A stretch of 64,000 bases of DNA from Flavisphingomonas formosensis (GTDB lineage Bacteria; Pseudomonadota; Alphaproteobacteria; Sphingomonadales; Sphingomonadaceae), in NCBI RefSeq assembly GCF_009755815.1, contig NZ_WRPK01000004.1, forward strand, positions 1 to 64,000. Reading direction: 5' to 3'. The notes under the pieces are model-generated. The model saw only the letters and a program-made list of their open reading frames with translations, was not told the DNA's origin and ran no database searches. The stretch's first letter is position 1; every line of letters begins with the position of its first letter. This document shows positions 53,685-62,119 of this stretch, one piece after another. Both the position numbers and the translations under genes were made by a program.

Positions 53685-54196
53685 CCCGGATGGCCGGCCT
53701 CGTCACCGGCATCGTCAAGGATGTCGACGATCCGGACAACCAGGGCCGGATCCAGGTGGATTACCCCGCCTTCGAAGGTCGATCGCGCACGGCTTGGATG
53801 CCGATCGCGATGCCGATGGCCGGCAATAATCGCGGCTTCGCCTTCATGCCCGAACTCGACGACGAGGCGGTGGTCGGTTTCCTCAGCGGCGACGTGGACC
53901 AGCCGGTGGTGCTGGGTTTCACCTGGAACGGCAAGGATGCCTCGCCCAGTTCCCACCCGCGCGAGCGGATCATCCGTTCCTACAACGGCCATGTGATCCG
54001 CATGATCGACTCGCCGAAAGGTGCACAGGGTTCGGGATCGATCACCATCGAGGATGCCAATGGCAACAAGGTGGTCATGTCGAACGGAAAGATCCGTCTC
54101 GATGCAGTCGCGGTCGTCGAAATCCATGCGCCCGTCGTCACCATCGGCGGGCCGGGCTGGCAACGGGTGGTGACGCCCAACCAGTCGCCGTTGTGA
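53681..54196 (+). CDS. Spike/OB-fold protein, gp5-like (baseplate assembly protein V)
   Basis: A 171-residue protein with an OB-fold (GLVTGIVKDVDDPDNQGRIQVDYPAFEGRSRTAWMPIAMPM) and a C-terminal beta-helical segment (ITIEDANGNKVVMSNGKIRLDAVAVVEIHAPVVTIGG). This matches the gp5/VgrG needle half of a spike. It would form the membrane-piercing tip together with the gp27-like hub. No PAAR tip gene is apparent next to it. Confidence 0.88.
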   Translation: MTRMAGLVTGIVKDVDDPDNQGRIQVDYPAFEGRSRTAWMPIAMPMAGNNRGFAFMPELDDEAVVGFLSGDVDQPVVLGFTWNGKDASPSSHPRERIIRSYNGHVIRMIDSPKGAQGSGSITIEDANGNKVVMSNGKIRLDAVAVVEIHAPVVTIGGPGWQRVVTPNQSPL

Positions 54197-54203
54197 GGCA
54201 GCC

Positions 54204-54971
54204 ATGACGCACGACGATCCCATCACCATTCCGGTCGATCTCCAGAAGCTGTTCGAGATCCCGACCTGCTCCGCGATCTCGCTGCCCGATATGGAGCCGC
54301 TGGTGCTGCGCCTGCCGACCGGCGCCAAGATCCAGGCGATCCCCGATCTCACCAAGGGCATACCGACCGATTGCTCGCTGGTCGCGAACATCTTCCTGCA
54401 GCTCGCGCCGTTTCTGGCGAGCATCGAGTGCCTGGTGAAGGTCCTCGCGGTGCTGAAGCCGTTGATGGACGTGATGGAGGCGCTGAAGTCGGCCGATCTC
54501 GTGAAGATCGCCGGTTCGGTCGGCGGCGTGATCGATGCGCTGAAAGGACTGGCCGACTGCTTCAAGATCCTCATCCCGGCCGCCGGTATCTTCGATTTCG
54601 TGAAGGACCTGCTGCTCCTCATCATCAAGATCATCAAATGCCTGATCGGCCAGCTCGAAACCGTGCTGGGCATCATGCAGGGCATCGAGCTGCGGCTCGG
54701 GGAGGCCGAGGCGGCCGGCAACACCGAGCTTGCCGCCGTGCTGCAATGCGCCAAGGAAAATGCGACCAACGCGGCCAATCACGCCGGCCAGTCGCTGGGA
54801 CCAGTCACCAACATCATGCCGCTGGTGAGCGTGTTCCTCGAAATGGCGGGGGTGAGCCTGGAATTGCCGGCGCTCGGCAGCGCCGAGGACAGTGCGGCGC
54901 TGCAGAATACGATCGACACGCTCAAGGACACGGTGACGACCATCGAGTCCGTGCTGGAGACGCTGCCATGA
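54204..54971 (+). CDS. Hydrophobic helical protein of unknown function in the baseplate gene block
   Basis: A 255-residue, almost wholly alpha-helical protein. It has two long hydrophobic/amphipathic stretches (LVANIFLQLAPFLASIECLVKVLAVL at about 58-83 and LIPAAGIFDFVKDLLLLIIKIIKCLIGQL at about 118-148), a short N-terminal extended region (IPTCSAISLPDMEPLVLRLPTGAKIQAIPD) and a helical tail. Five cysteines are present. No family is recognised. Its place between the spike and gp25 genes, with a 4-base overlap to gp25, implies a structural or cargo role. Confidence 0.75.
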   Translation: MTHDDPITIPVDLQKLFEIPTCSAISLPDMEPLVLRLPTGAKIQAIPDLTKGIPTDCSLVANIFLQLAPFLASIECLVKVLAVLKPLMDVMEALKSADLVKIAGSVGGVIDALKGLADCFKILIPAAGIFDFVKDLLLLIIKIIKCLIGQLETVLGIMQGIELRLGEAEAAGNTELAAVLQCAKENATNAANHAGQSLGPVTNIMPLVSVFLEMAGVSLELPALGSAEDSAALQNTIDTLKDTVTTIESVLETLP

Positions 54972-55387
54972 CCGCGCCGTCCCGCGATTTCCTCGGCAAG
55001 GGGCCGGCCTTTCCGCTGCGGGTGACGCCGCAGGGCGGCATCGCCTGGGCCAGCGAGGAATCGCTCGTCCAGCAATCCATCTGGGTGATCCTGGCGACCG
55101 GCAAGGGTGAGATGCAGCGCAATCCCCGTTTCGGATGCGGCATCCACGATTTCGTGTCCATGGCGGACACGCCGGCCAATCGCGCCCAGCTTGCCCATCA
55201 GGTGCGCGACGCGCTCTTGGAATGGGAACGGCGGATCGAGCTGATGGACGTGCGCGTGCGTTCCGGCGACACGCAAACCACCCTGATGATCGAGATCGAC
55301 TATCGGCTGCGCTCGAACCATGCGTTCGGCAGCCTGGTCTATCCATTCTACATTCTCGACGGCGTGGGAGGGCAGGATGCCGCTTGA
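54968..55387 (+). CDS. Baseplate wedge protein gp25-like (Pvc9)
   Basis: A 139-residue gp25 family protein. The family core RFGCGIHDFVSMADTPANRAQLAHQVRDALLEWERRIELMDV and the GKGPAFPLRVTPQGG opening are clear. It forms the baseplate wedge that nucleates sheath assembly. Overlaps both the preceding gene (4 bases) and baseplate J (11 bases). Confidence 0.92.
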   Translation: MTAPSRDFLGKGPAFPLRVTPQGGIAWASEESLVQQSIWVILATGKGEMQRNPRFGCGIHDFVSMADTPANRAQLAHQVRDALLEWERRIELMDVRVRSGDTQTTLMIEIDYRLRSNHAFGSLVYPFYILDGVGGQDAA

Positions 55388-57386
55388 GGCTCCCAATCTC
55401 GACGATCGGCGCTTTCCCGATATCGTCTCCGACGCGAGCGCGCTGATCCCCCGCTGGGCGCCCGAATGGACCGATCGCAATGACAGCGATCCCGGCATCG
55501 CGATCGCCAAGCTGTTCGCCTGGATGACCGAGTTGACCCTGTTCCGGCTCAACCAGGTTCCGGAGCGCAACTACGTCAAGTTCCTGCAGATGGTGGGGAT
55601 CGAGCGGATTCCCGCCGCGGCGGCGCGGGCCGAACTGCAATTCGTGCCCGCGCGCGACGACATTCCCGAAACCTGGGTGTCCGAGGGAACCCAGGTCGCG
55701 GCGCCGGCCGACGCGGACGGCCCGATCCTGTTCGAAACGCTGAAGCCGCTCGCCGTGCTCGGCGCCAAGCTGGCGGCGATCCAAGCCTATGACGGGCTCG
55801 GTTATGAGGTGGTCACCACCAAGGCGGCGGCGGACGGCCAGTGGTTCTATCCGTTCGGCCCCAATGCCAGGGACGGCTCCGCGCTGCTGCTCGGCTTCGC
55901 CTCCTCGGGGCAGCTGACCGCCGGCGGGATCGACCTCCTGGTGCGGATCGGGCGGGACGGCACGGTGCCGGATCCGCAGGCGGGAGCGGACGGCTTCGAA
56001 TCCTTCGATACGACCGCCGGCACGATACCGCCGCCGGCCAAGCTGCACTGGGAATATTGGGATCTCGTCCAGTGGCAGCCGCTGACCGTGATGGAGGATG
56101 GTACGCAGGGGCTGATCCGCGACGGCCATATCGTGTTGCGCGGGCCGGGGGCTGCGGCGCGTAAGGCCAAGATCGGCGACGTGGCCGACCAGCTCTTCTG
56201 GCTGCGCTGCCGGGTCGAGGCGCCAGGTTGGGATCGCGCGCCGCGGCTCGATGCCGTGCTGATCAACTGTGTGCCGGCGATGCAGGCCTCGCTGATGCAG
56301 GATGAGGTGCTCGGCCTCTCCAACGCGCGGCCGGGGCAGAGCTTTGCGCTTGCCGCCCGGCCCGTGCTGATGCTCGATGCGCCCGAGCAGGTCGTCGGTG
56401 CCGATGGCGCCGGCATGACCGTGACGAGCCTGCGGCTGGAGGTGGACGAGGGGGCCGGACCTGCGGTGTGGCAGGAGGTGCCGGATTTCTACGGATCTGG
56501 GCCCGACGATCCCCATTTCACGCTCAACCGCACGACCGGCGTGGTGGGCTTCGGCGACAATGTGAACGGGCGCATTCCTGCCGCATTCGTGCCGGCCAGC
56601 GGACGCGGCAATATCGTCGCCCGCAGCTATCTGACCGGCGGCGGCCGGCGCGGCAACCTCGCTGCCGGCACGCTGACGGCGATCCAGACCTACCTGCCGG
56701 GGATTTCCTCCGTCACCAACCCCTATCCGGCCGAGGGCGGAGCGGAAGAGGAGACTGTGGGCGCCGCCAAGCTCCGCGCGGCGGGCGAGATTCGCAGCAA
56801 TGCCCGCGCCGTCACCACCGAGGATTTCGAGGTGCGCGCGCTGGAGGCGGGCGTGCGCCGCGCCCATGCGCTGCCGCTCGCCCATCCGCGCTATCCCGGC
56901 GTGCGCATTCCGGGTGCGGTGACGGTGATCGTCGTGCCGGACAGCGACCAGCCCAATCCGATGCCGGGCGCCACCACGCTCGCCACCGTCGCCGCGCATC
57001 TCGATCAGGTGCGGCTGATGACGACGGAGGTCCATGTCGCGCCGCCCCGATATCGGCTGATCCGTATCGAGGCAGACCTGCTGGTGCGGCGCAATGCCGA
57101 TTTCGGGCTGACCCGCACGGCGGTGGAGGACCGATTGAACGCCTTCCTCCATCCCCTCACCGGAGGGCCGGACGGTCTCGGCTGGCCGTTCGGCGGAGAG
57201 GTCTATTTCTCGGATATCTATCGCCTGATCCTCGACACGCCCGATGTCGTGCGGATCGACAACGGCCAGCTCGTGATCCGCTGCGACGGGGAAGCCCAGC
57301 CCTTCTGCCGCGACGTGAGCCTGTGCCCGGGCGAGCTCGTCTGGTCGAACGGGCACGATCTCAATCTGGTCGCGGAGGTCCGGTGA
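55377..57386 (+). CDS. Baseplate J-like wedge protein (Pvc11/gp6-like)
   Basis: A 669-residue baseplate protein. N-terminal APNLDDRRFPDIVSDASALIPRWAPEWTDRNDSDPGIAIAKLFAWMTELTLFRLNQVPERNYVKFLQMVGI is typical for the large contractile-injection form. The J core at about 460-600 has GAAKLRAAGEIRSNARAVTTEDFEVRALEAG. It forms the baseplate ring with the tail-I protein. The ATG at 55377 lies inside the gp25 gene end. Confidence 0.93.
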   Translation: MPLEAPNLDDRRFPDIVSDASALIPRWAPEWTDRNDSDPGIAIAKLFAWMTELTLFRLNQVPERNYVKFLQMVGIERIPAAAARAELQFVPARDDIPETWVSEGTQVAAPADADGPILFETLKPLAVLGAKLAAIQAYDGLGYEVVTTKAAADGQWFYPFGPNARDGSALLLGFASSGQLTAGGIDLLVRIGRDGTVPDPQAGADGFESFDTTAGTIPPPAKLHWEYWDLVQWQPLTVMEDGTQGLIRDGHIVLRGPGAAARKAKIGDVADQLFWLRCRVEAPGWDRAPRLDAVLINCVPAMQASLMQDEVLGLSNARPGQSFALAARPVLMLDAPEQVVGADGAGMTVTSLRLEVDEGAGPAVWQEVPDFYGSGPDDPHFTLNRTTGVVGFGDNVNGRIPAAFVPASGRGNIVARSYLTGGGRRGNLAAGTLTAIQTYLPGISSVTNPYPAEGGAEEETVGAAKLRAAGEIRSNARAVTTEDFEVRALEAGVRRAHALPLAHPRYPGVRIPGAVTVIVVPDSDQPNPMPGATTLATVAAHLDQVRLMTTEVHVAPPRYRLIRIEADLLVRRNADFGLTRTAVEDRLNAFLHPLTGGPDGLGWPFGGEVYFSDIYRLILDTPDVVRIDNGQLVIRCDGEAQPFCRDVSLCPGELVWSNGHDLNLVAEVR

Positions 57387-59560
57387 TGGCGCAGCCGGCC
57401 TATCGCCTCGATTCCCGCATCGGCTGGCGCCTTGCCGCGCGCAGCGGCTTGGTGACGATCGGCGACCGTATCCTGCTCGCCTCGACACCGGCACCGCCGC
57501 AGCCCTTGCCCTGCAACGCGGCCGCGCTTTCGGGCGTGACGACGCCTTTGCGGGCGGCGATCTGCATTGGCGGGACGCTCTGGGTGCTCGACGGTGCCGG
57601 CCTGATCCTGCGCTTCGATCCCTGCGCGGAAGGGTTCGTGCCTTTGCCCTGCGTCAGCATCCCCGGCGGCGCGATCGCCATCGGCGCGATCGGCTGCGAC
57701 GAACTCATCGTGATCGACAAGGCGATGCGGGCCGTCACCGCCTGGTCGCTCGTCACCTATCGCATCCGCCGGCTCTTCGGTCCGTTTGCCGACCGGCCGG
57801 CCGGATTGGCAACGATTCGGCCCGAGCCGGAACTGGATCCGGTCACGGGCGTCGAGACCGGCGCGCTCGCCTTTCCAGCCGATGCCTGGGATCCGCGCGG
57901 CCTCGCCATCCTGCCGCATGACCGGATCGCGGTCAGCGATGTGCAGGCGAACCGCATCCATGTCTTCGATCGCCGCGGGCGGCGCTGCGCGGTCTGGGGC
58001 GAGGCGGGCGGGCAGGAGCCCGCGCTGGTGCGGCCGACCGCGCTGGCCGCCGCCGAGGATGGCGGGCTGTTCGTGGTCGAGGAGGGCGTGTCCGGTGTCG
58101 CGCGGCTCGATCCCGAGGGGCGGGTGGTCTCGCGCAGCGGTAGCGATATGGGTCGGCTTGCCGGGGTGTTCGATCCCTCGCTGGTCCATCCCGACGGCGA
58201 CGGCAGCCTGTGGCTGGCCGATCCCGCGACGGGCCGGACCAGCGTGATCCGTCGCGATTGCGCCGGCCAGTGCCTGCCTGCCGAGCCGATGCCCGGCGAT
58301 ATCGGGTGTGCGCTGATCGGCTTCGATGCGGACGGGCGACCTATCCTCGCCTCGCCCAATCACAAGCCGCCGCTTCGCGCCGAGCGGCTGCGCTATGGCT
58401 CAAGCGGTTGGGCGCTGATCGGCCCGCTCGATGCCGGTGTGGCCGGCACGGTGTGGGATCGGCTGCGCATCGAGGGCGAGGCGCCGTTCGGAACGCGCCT
58501 GTTCGCAAGCAGCTTCACCACCGGCCTCGCGCTCACCGCCGCCGAGGTGGATGCGATGGGGCCGGATCAGTGGTCCGCGACCGAGCTGAGCTTCGTGGAC
58601 GGCAAACCCTGCGCCAGCGCGATCCGCAGCGCGCCGGGGCGCTATCTGTGGTTGCGGCTGGATCTGAACGGGGACGGCGCCGACACGCCGGTGGTGCGGG
58701 CGATCACCGCCACCTGGCCGCGCGCGACGAGCATGCGCTATCTGCCCGGCGCGTTCGCGGCCGATCCGGCGAGCGCCGATTTCCTCGCCCGCTTCCTCGG
58801 CCTGTTCGACGAGGTGCGCGAGCGGATGCTCGATCCGATCGACCGGCTGCCCGCCTTGTTCGATCCGTCCGCCGTGCCCGCGGCCGAGCAGGGGGCGGCG
58901 GGCGACGATTTCCTCGACTGGCTGGCCGGCTGGATCGGCGTCGCGCTGGATCGCAACTGGTCGGTCGCGCGGCGGCGGCGGCTGGTGGAGCGGGCGCCGG
59001 CGCTGTTCCGCATCCGCGGCACGGTGGAGGGGCTGAAGCGCCACGTCGCCGTCTACACCGGCATCGAGCCGCAGGTCGTGGAGCATTTCCGCCTGCGCCG
59101 CTGGCTGACCCTGGACGAGGGACGGCTCGACGAGACCAGCGCGCTGTGGGGCGCCGAGATCGTGCGCCGCCTGCAACTCGACGCCTATTCGGAGATCGGC
59201 CGTTTCGCGCTGTTCGACGGTGGCGACCCGCTGACCGATCCGTTCGATGCCTTCGCGCATCGCGCGACGCTGTACGTGCCGGTCGGCGACGGCTTCTCGG
59301 ATGCCGATCTCGCCGCGCTCGAGGCAGTCGTGGACGCGGCGCGACCTGCCCATGTCGATGTCGACATCCGGCTGATGCGGCCGCGCTTCGTGGTCGGTTG
59401 CGATCTCGTCATCGGAGTCAACACCGTGCTCGGCATCGACAGCCGACCTGCGACGATCGACGAAGCGGTGCTCGGCGAGGACATTCGCCTGGCCGGCCCG
59501 CTCCCTGGCTTCAGCCTGCAGCCGGGCCTGCGGCTCGGCACCGATACGATCCTGGAGTGA
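57386..59560 (+). CDS. Beta-propeller/tail protein I fusion (Pvc12-like baseplate protein)
   Basis: A 724-residue protein. Residues about 20-300 look like an NHL-type beta-propeller (repeats such as PRGLAILPHDRIAVSDVQANRIHVFDRRG and RPTALAAAEDGGLFVVEEGVSGVARLDPEGRV). Residues about 450-600 are the phage tail protein I domain (YLPGAFAADPASADFLARFLGLFDEVRERMLDPIDRLPALFDP... FRIRGTVEGLKRHVAVYTGI). The second half joins the baseplate; the propeller may add a receptor- or ligand-binding surface. TGATG overlap with the J gene. Confidence 0.85.
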   Translation: MAQPAYRLDSRIGWRLAARSGLVTIGDRILLASTPAPPQPLPCNAAALSGVTTPLRAAICIGGTLWVLDGAGLILRFDPCAEGFVPLPCVSIPGGAIAIGAIGCDELIVIDKAMRAVTAWSLVTYRIRRLFGPFADRPAGLATIRPEPELDPVTGVETGALAFPADAWDPRGLAILPHDRIAVSDVQANRIHVFDRRGRRCAVWGEAGGQEPALVRPTALAAAEDGGLFVVEEGVSGVARLDPEGRVVSRSGSDMGRLAGVFDPSLVHPDGDGSLWLADPATGRTSVIRRDCAGQCLPAEPMPGDIGCALIGFDADGRPILASPNHKPPLRAERLRYGSSGWALIGPLDAGVAGTVWDRLRIEGEAPFGTRLFASSFTTGLALTAAEVDAMGPDQWSATELSFVDGKPCASAIRSAPGRYLWLRLDLNGDGADTPVVRAITATWPRATSMRYLPGAFAADPASADFLARFLGLFDEVRERMLDPIDRLPALFDPSAVPAAEQGAAGDDFLDWLAGWIGVALDRNWSVARRRRLVERAPALFRIRGTVEGLKRHVAVYTGIEPQVVEHFRLRRWLTLDEGRLDETSALWGAEIVRRLQLDAYSEIGRFALFDGGDPLTDPFDAFAHRATLYVPVGDGFSDADLAALEAVVDAARPAHVDVDIRLMRPRFVVGCDLVIGVNTVLGIDSRPATIDEAVLGEDIRLAGPLPGFSLQPGLRLGTDTILE

Positions 59561-59565
59561 CCGTG

Positions 59566-62097
59566 ATGAGCGACATCTGTACGCCGGTCGATTGTGCCCC
59601 CTGCGAGATCCCGCAGCTCGCGCGCAACACCTTCTTCGACGGCAAGCCCATGTCCGCGCGCGATTTCGCGGATGAGCAGGATTATTTCCTCGGCAAGCAC
59701 CGACGCCATAACCAATATCTGCACGGCTGGGGCGTGGCCTGCGGGCTGCTGGTCGGCCAGCATCCCAATCCTGCCTGCCGCGATCGCTATGTGACGATCT
59801 CCCCCGGCGCTGCGATCGATTGCTGCGGGCGGGAGATATTGGTGCGCTCCGTCCAGATGATGGACGTGCAGGACGCTTTTCTCGCCGCCTGGCAACTGGC
59901 CCATGGCCCGAAAAGCACGCCCGACGACCAGCAGCATCGCGTCGAGATCGTCGTCCGCTATCGCGAGTGCACCGCCGATCCGGTTCCCGCCGTGTTCCAA
60001 GGCTGCGGGGCCGGTCCGTCCGCCTGCCTGCCGGGCAAGATCGTCGACGGTTATGAATTCGGAGTGCTGATCGATCGGCCGCTGCCGGGGCTCGGTGGCA
60101 ATGCGCAGACGCTCGAATGGGAATGCACGAACAATATCGATCATGTCGCCCACCTTGCCGCCACCGGCGATGGCAAGACGCTCTATGCGCTGACCGGTCC
60201 CTCGCCGGCGATGCTCGCCAAGCTGGAAACGGAGACCAACAGCATCCAGGCGAGCGCCGGTTTCGCGGGCTTCGCCGGTGTCGACGTCGCAGTCGCGCAG
60301 GATGGCCTGCACGTCTTCGTGGTGGTGCGCCCCGACGGCGGGGGCGATCCCGAGCTGCGCGTGCTCGACGCGGCGGACATCTCGGCCGCGCCGATCCAGA
60401 CCGTGCCCCTGGCCGGCGCGGCGGACGGGGCGGTGCGCCTGCTGGCGCTGGCCGACGGTCGGCTGTGCGCGGCGAGCCCCGCCAACGACACGGTCTGGGT
60501 CTGGGGAACCGACATAGTCGGCGCCGCGCCGCCGGCTGCGGCCACCGTGATCGCGGTGGCCAACGGACCGCTGGCGATCGCGCAAGGACCGGGCACCGAC
60601 TGGTTCTATGTCGCGGCGGGCGATGCGGCGGAGGTGACGGCGATCAAGGCCGCAGATCTTTCCACCCAGCTTCTCGCCGTTGGCAGCGGCGGTACCGCCC
60701 GTCCCGTCGCGCTCGCGGTCGGCCAGCGGGAGGGGCGCGACCTGCTGGTGATCGGCGACGGCTCCAATGCCGGCCTCCACCTTGCGAGCGCCGTGCCCGA
60801 TGCCGCGAACCCGGCCGACAAGCTGGTCGCGATCGGCACGCCGATCGCCGGCCTGCCGGGCACGCCGGTCGCGGTCGGCGCCGCAATCGGCGGTCACTGG
60901 GCCTATGCGCTCGAAACCAAGGCGGACGGCAGCGCGATCGTTCAAGTCGTCTCGATCGACCGCCGCGCCGCCGGCACCGAGCCGTCGATCGGCGCGGAGG
61001 TGGTGGCGCCGATCGGGGCGGACGCGCTGGTCGTCGCCGCGCGGGGGCTCGTCATCGGCTTCGCAGGCGCGCCGGACGCTGCGAGCCCGCGCCAGCCGGG
61101 CGGCATCGCCACCTACACGATCGCCGGAGGCGATTGCCTCGCCATCTTCGACACCTTGTTCGGGCCGTGCCCGGCCTGCGAGGATGGCGACGAGATCGTG
61201 CTCGCCGCGATCACCGACTATGTCTGGCAACAGCCGATCCTCGCCGCGATGATCGACAATCGCGTGCGACGCCTACTGCCCTCGACGTCGGTGCTGACCG
61301 AGGTGGTCCGTTGCCTCGCCGAATGCAGCGGCGGCACTGGAACGCAGGGCGAGCAGGGTCCTCCGGGGCCTCCCGGTGCCCCAGGCACCCCAGGAGCACC
61401 GGGCGCACCCGGAACGCCGGGTGCTCCAGGCGCTCCGGGTGCTCCAGGCGCCCCGGGACAGCCGGGTGCACCGGGCAAGGACGGTGCCGGGCTGCGGGAC
61501 GATCTGCCGCGCATCGTCGGCATCAACTGGCCGCACAATGGCGAGATCGAGCAGGGCGGCGAGCAGCATGCCATTCTCTCGAAGCTCGGCCTCGTCGTCG
61601 CCTTCGATCAGGCCGCGCCGATCCTCGCGGAGACGCTGCACCGCCAGAGCTGCCAGCTTCTGGTCGAGAGCGTCCCGCAGGTCGGCGATAACCGGCCGGA
61701 ATTCCGCCTCTCGCTCACCGCCTGGTACAATGTCGAGGTCAAGGTGACGCCGATCGACGTCACCACCAAGTGCGGCGAGGAGCGTTTCGACATTCCCGAA
61801 GAGGATGCGCCCGGTCCGGCGACGACCGGCGTCAGGATGCGCGTGTTCGATCGCAACGGGCGCCCCACGGCGCTGCCGCCCGGCACTTACCGCGTCATCC
61901 TCGAAGGCGACCATATTCTCGGCGAGAAGGAAATCGAGATCGAGAATGTCGAAAATCCGGGAGAGACGATCAAGGTCAATCCCGCGCTCGACGGCAATCA
62001 TTTCGCCCCCGGCATCGGCCAGGGCCGCTGCCCCACCGGCGACCGCGTCGAGGGCGGGCGCTTCCTCAGCTGGTTTACCGTCAAGGCCCGCGGCTAG
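59566..62097 (+). CDS. Beta-propeller/collagen-like putative tail-fibre protein
   Basis: An 843-residue modular protein. Residues about 1-140 form a Cys-containing module ([14 protein letters not shown] ... [18 protein letters not shown]) shared with the next gene. Residues about 195-560 read as a beta-propeller. Residues 592-639 are 16 uninterrupted Gly-X-Y collagen-like triplets (GPPGPPGAP...), then an Ig-like beta domain (about 645-830). Collagen-like trimers are typical of phage tail fibres. Position after the tail-I gene, where tail-fibre genes usually sit, supports a host-recognition role. Confidence 0.8.
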   Translation: MSDICTPVDCAPCEIPQLARNTFFDGKPMSARDFADEQDYFLGKHRRHNQYLHGWGVACGLLVGQHPNPACRDRYVTISPGAAIDCCGREILVRSVQMMDVQDAFLAAWQLAHGPKSTPDDQQHRVEIVVRYRECTADPVPAVFQGCGAGPSACLPGKIVDGYEFGVLIDRPLPGLGGNAQTLEWECTNNIDHVAHLAATGDGKTLYALTGPSPAMLAKLETETNSIQASAGFAGFAGVDVAVAQDGLHVFVVVRPDGGGDPELRVLDAADISAAPIQTVPLAGAADGAVRLLALADGRLCAASPANDTVWVWGTDIVGAAPPAAATVIAVANGPLAIAQGPGTDWFYVAAGDAAEVTAIKAADLSTQLLAVGSGGTARPVALAVGQREGRDLLVIGDGSNAGLHLASAVPDAANPADKLVAIGTPIAGLPGTPVAVGAAIGGHWAYALETKADGSAIVQVVSIDRRAAGTEPSIGAEVVAPIGADALVVAARGLVIGFAGAPDAASPRQPGGIATYTIAGGDCLAIFDTLFGPCPACEDGDEIVLAAITDYVWQQPILAAMIDNRVRRLLPSTSVLTEVVRCLAECSGGTGTQGEQGPPGPPGAPGTPGAPGAPGTPGAPGAPGAPGAPGQPGAPGKDGAGLRDDLPRIVGINWPHNGEIEQGGEQHAILSKLGLVVAFDQAAPILAETLHRQSCQLLVESVPQVGDNRPEFRLSLTAWYNVEVKVTPIDVTTKCGEERFDIPEEDAPGPATTGVRMRVFDRNGRPTALPPGTYRVILEGDHILGEKEIEIENVENPGETIKVNPALDGNHFAPGIGQGRCPTGDRVEGGRFLSWFTVKARG

Positions 62098-62119
62098 GCC
62101 TCGGGAAGGAGTATCGACG

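Noticed and set aside
54138-57494. A minus-strand open frame of 1118 codons opposite the spike, gp25 and baseplate J genes
   Set aside because: It has no domain I recognise, is rich in Arg, His and Gly as expected of antisense frames in GC-rich genes, and lies opposite genes with clear family motifs.
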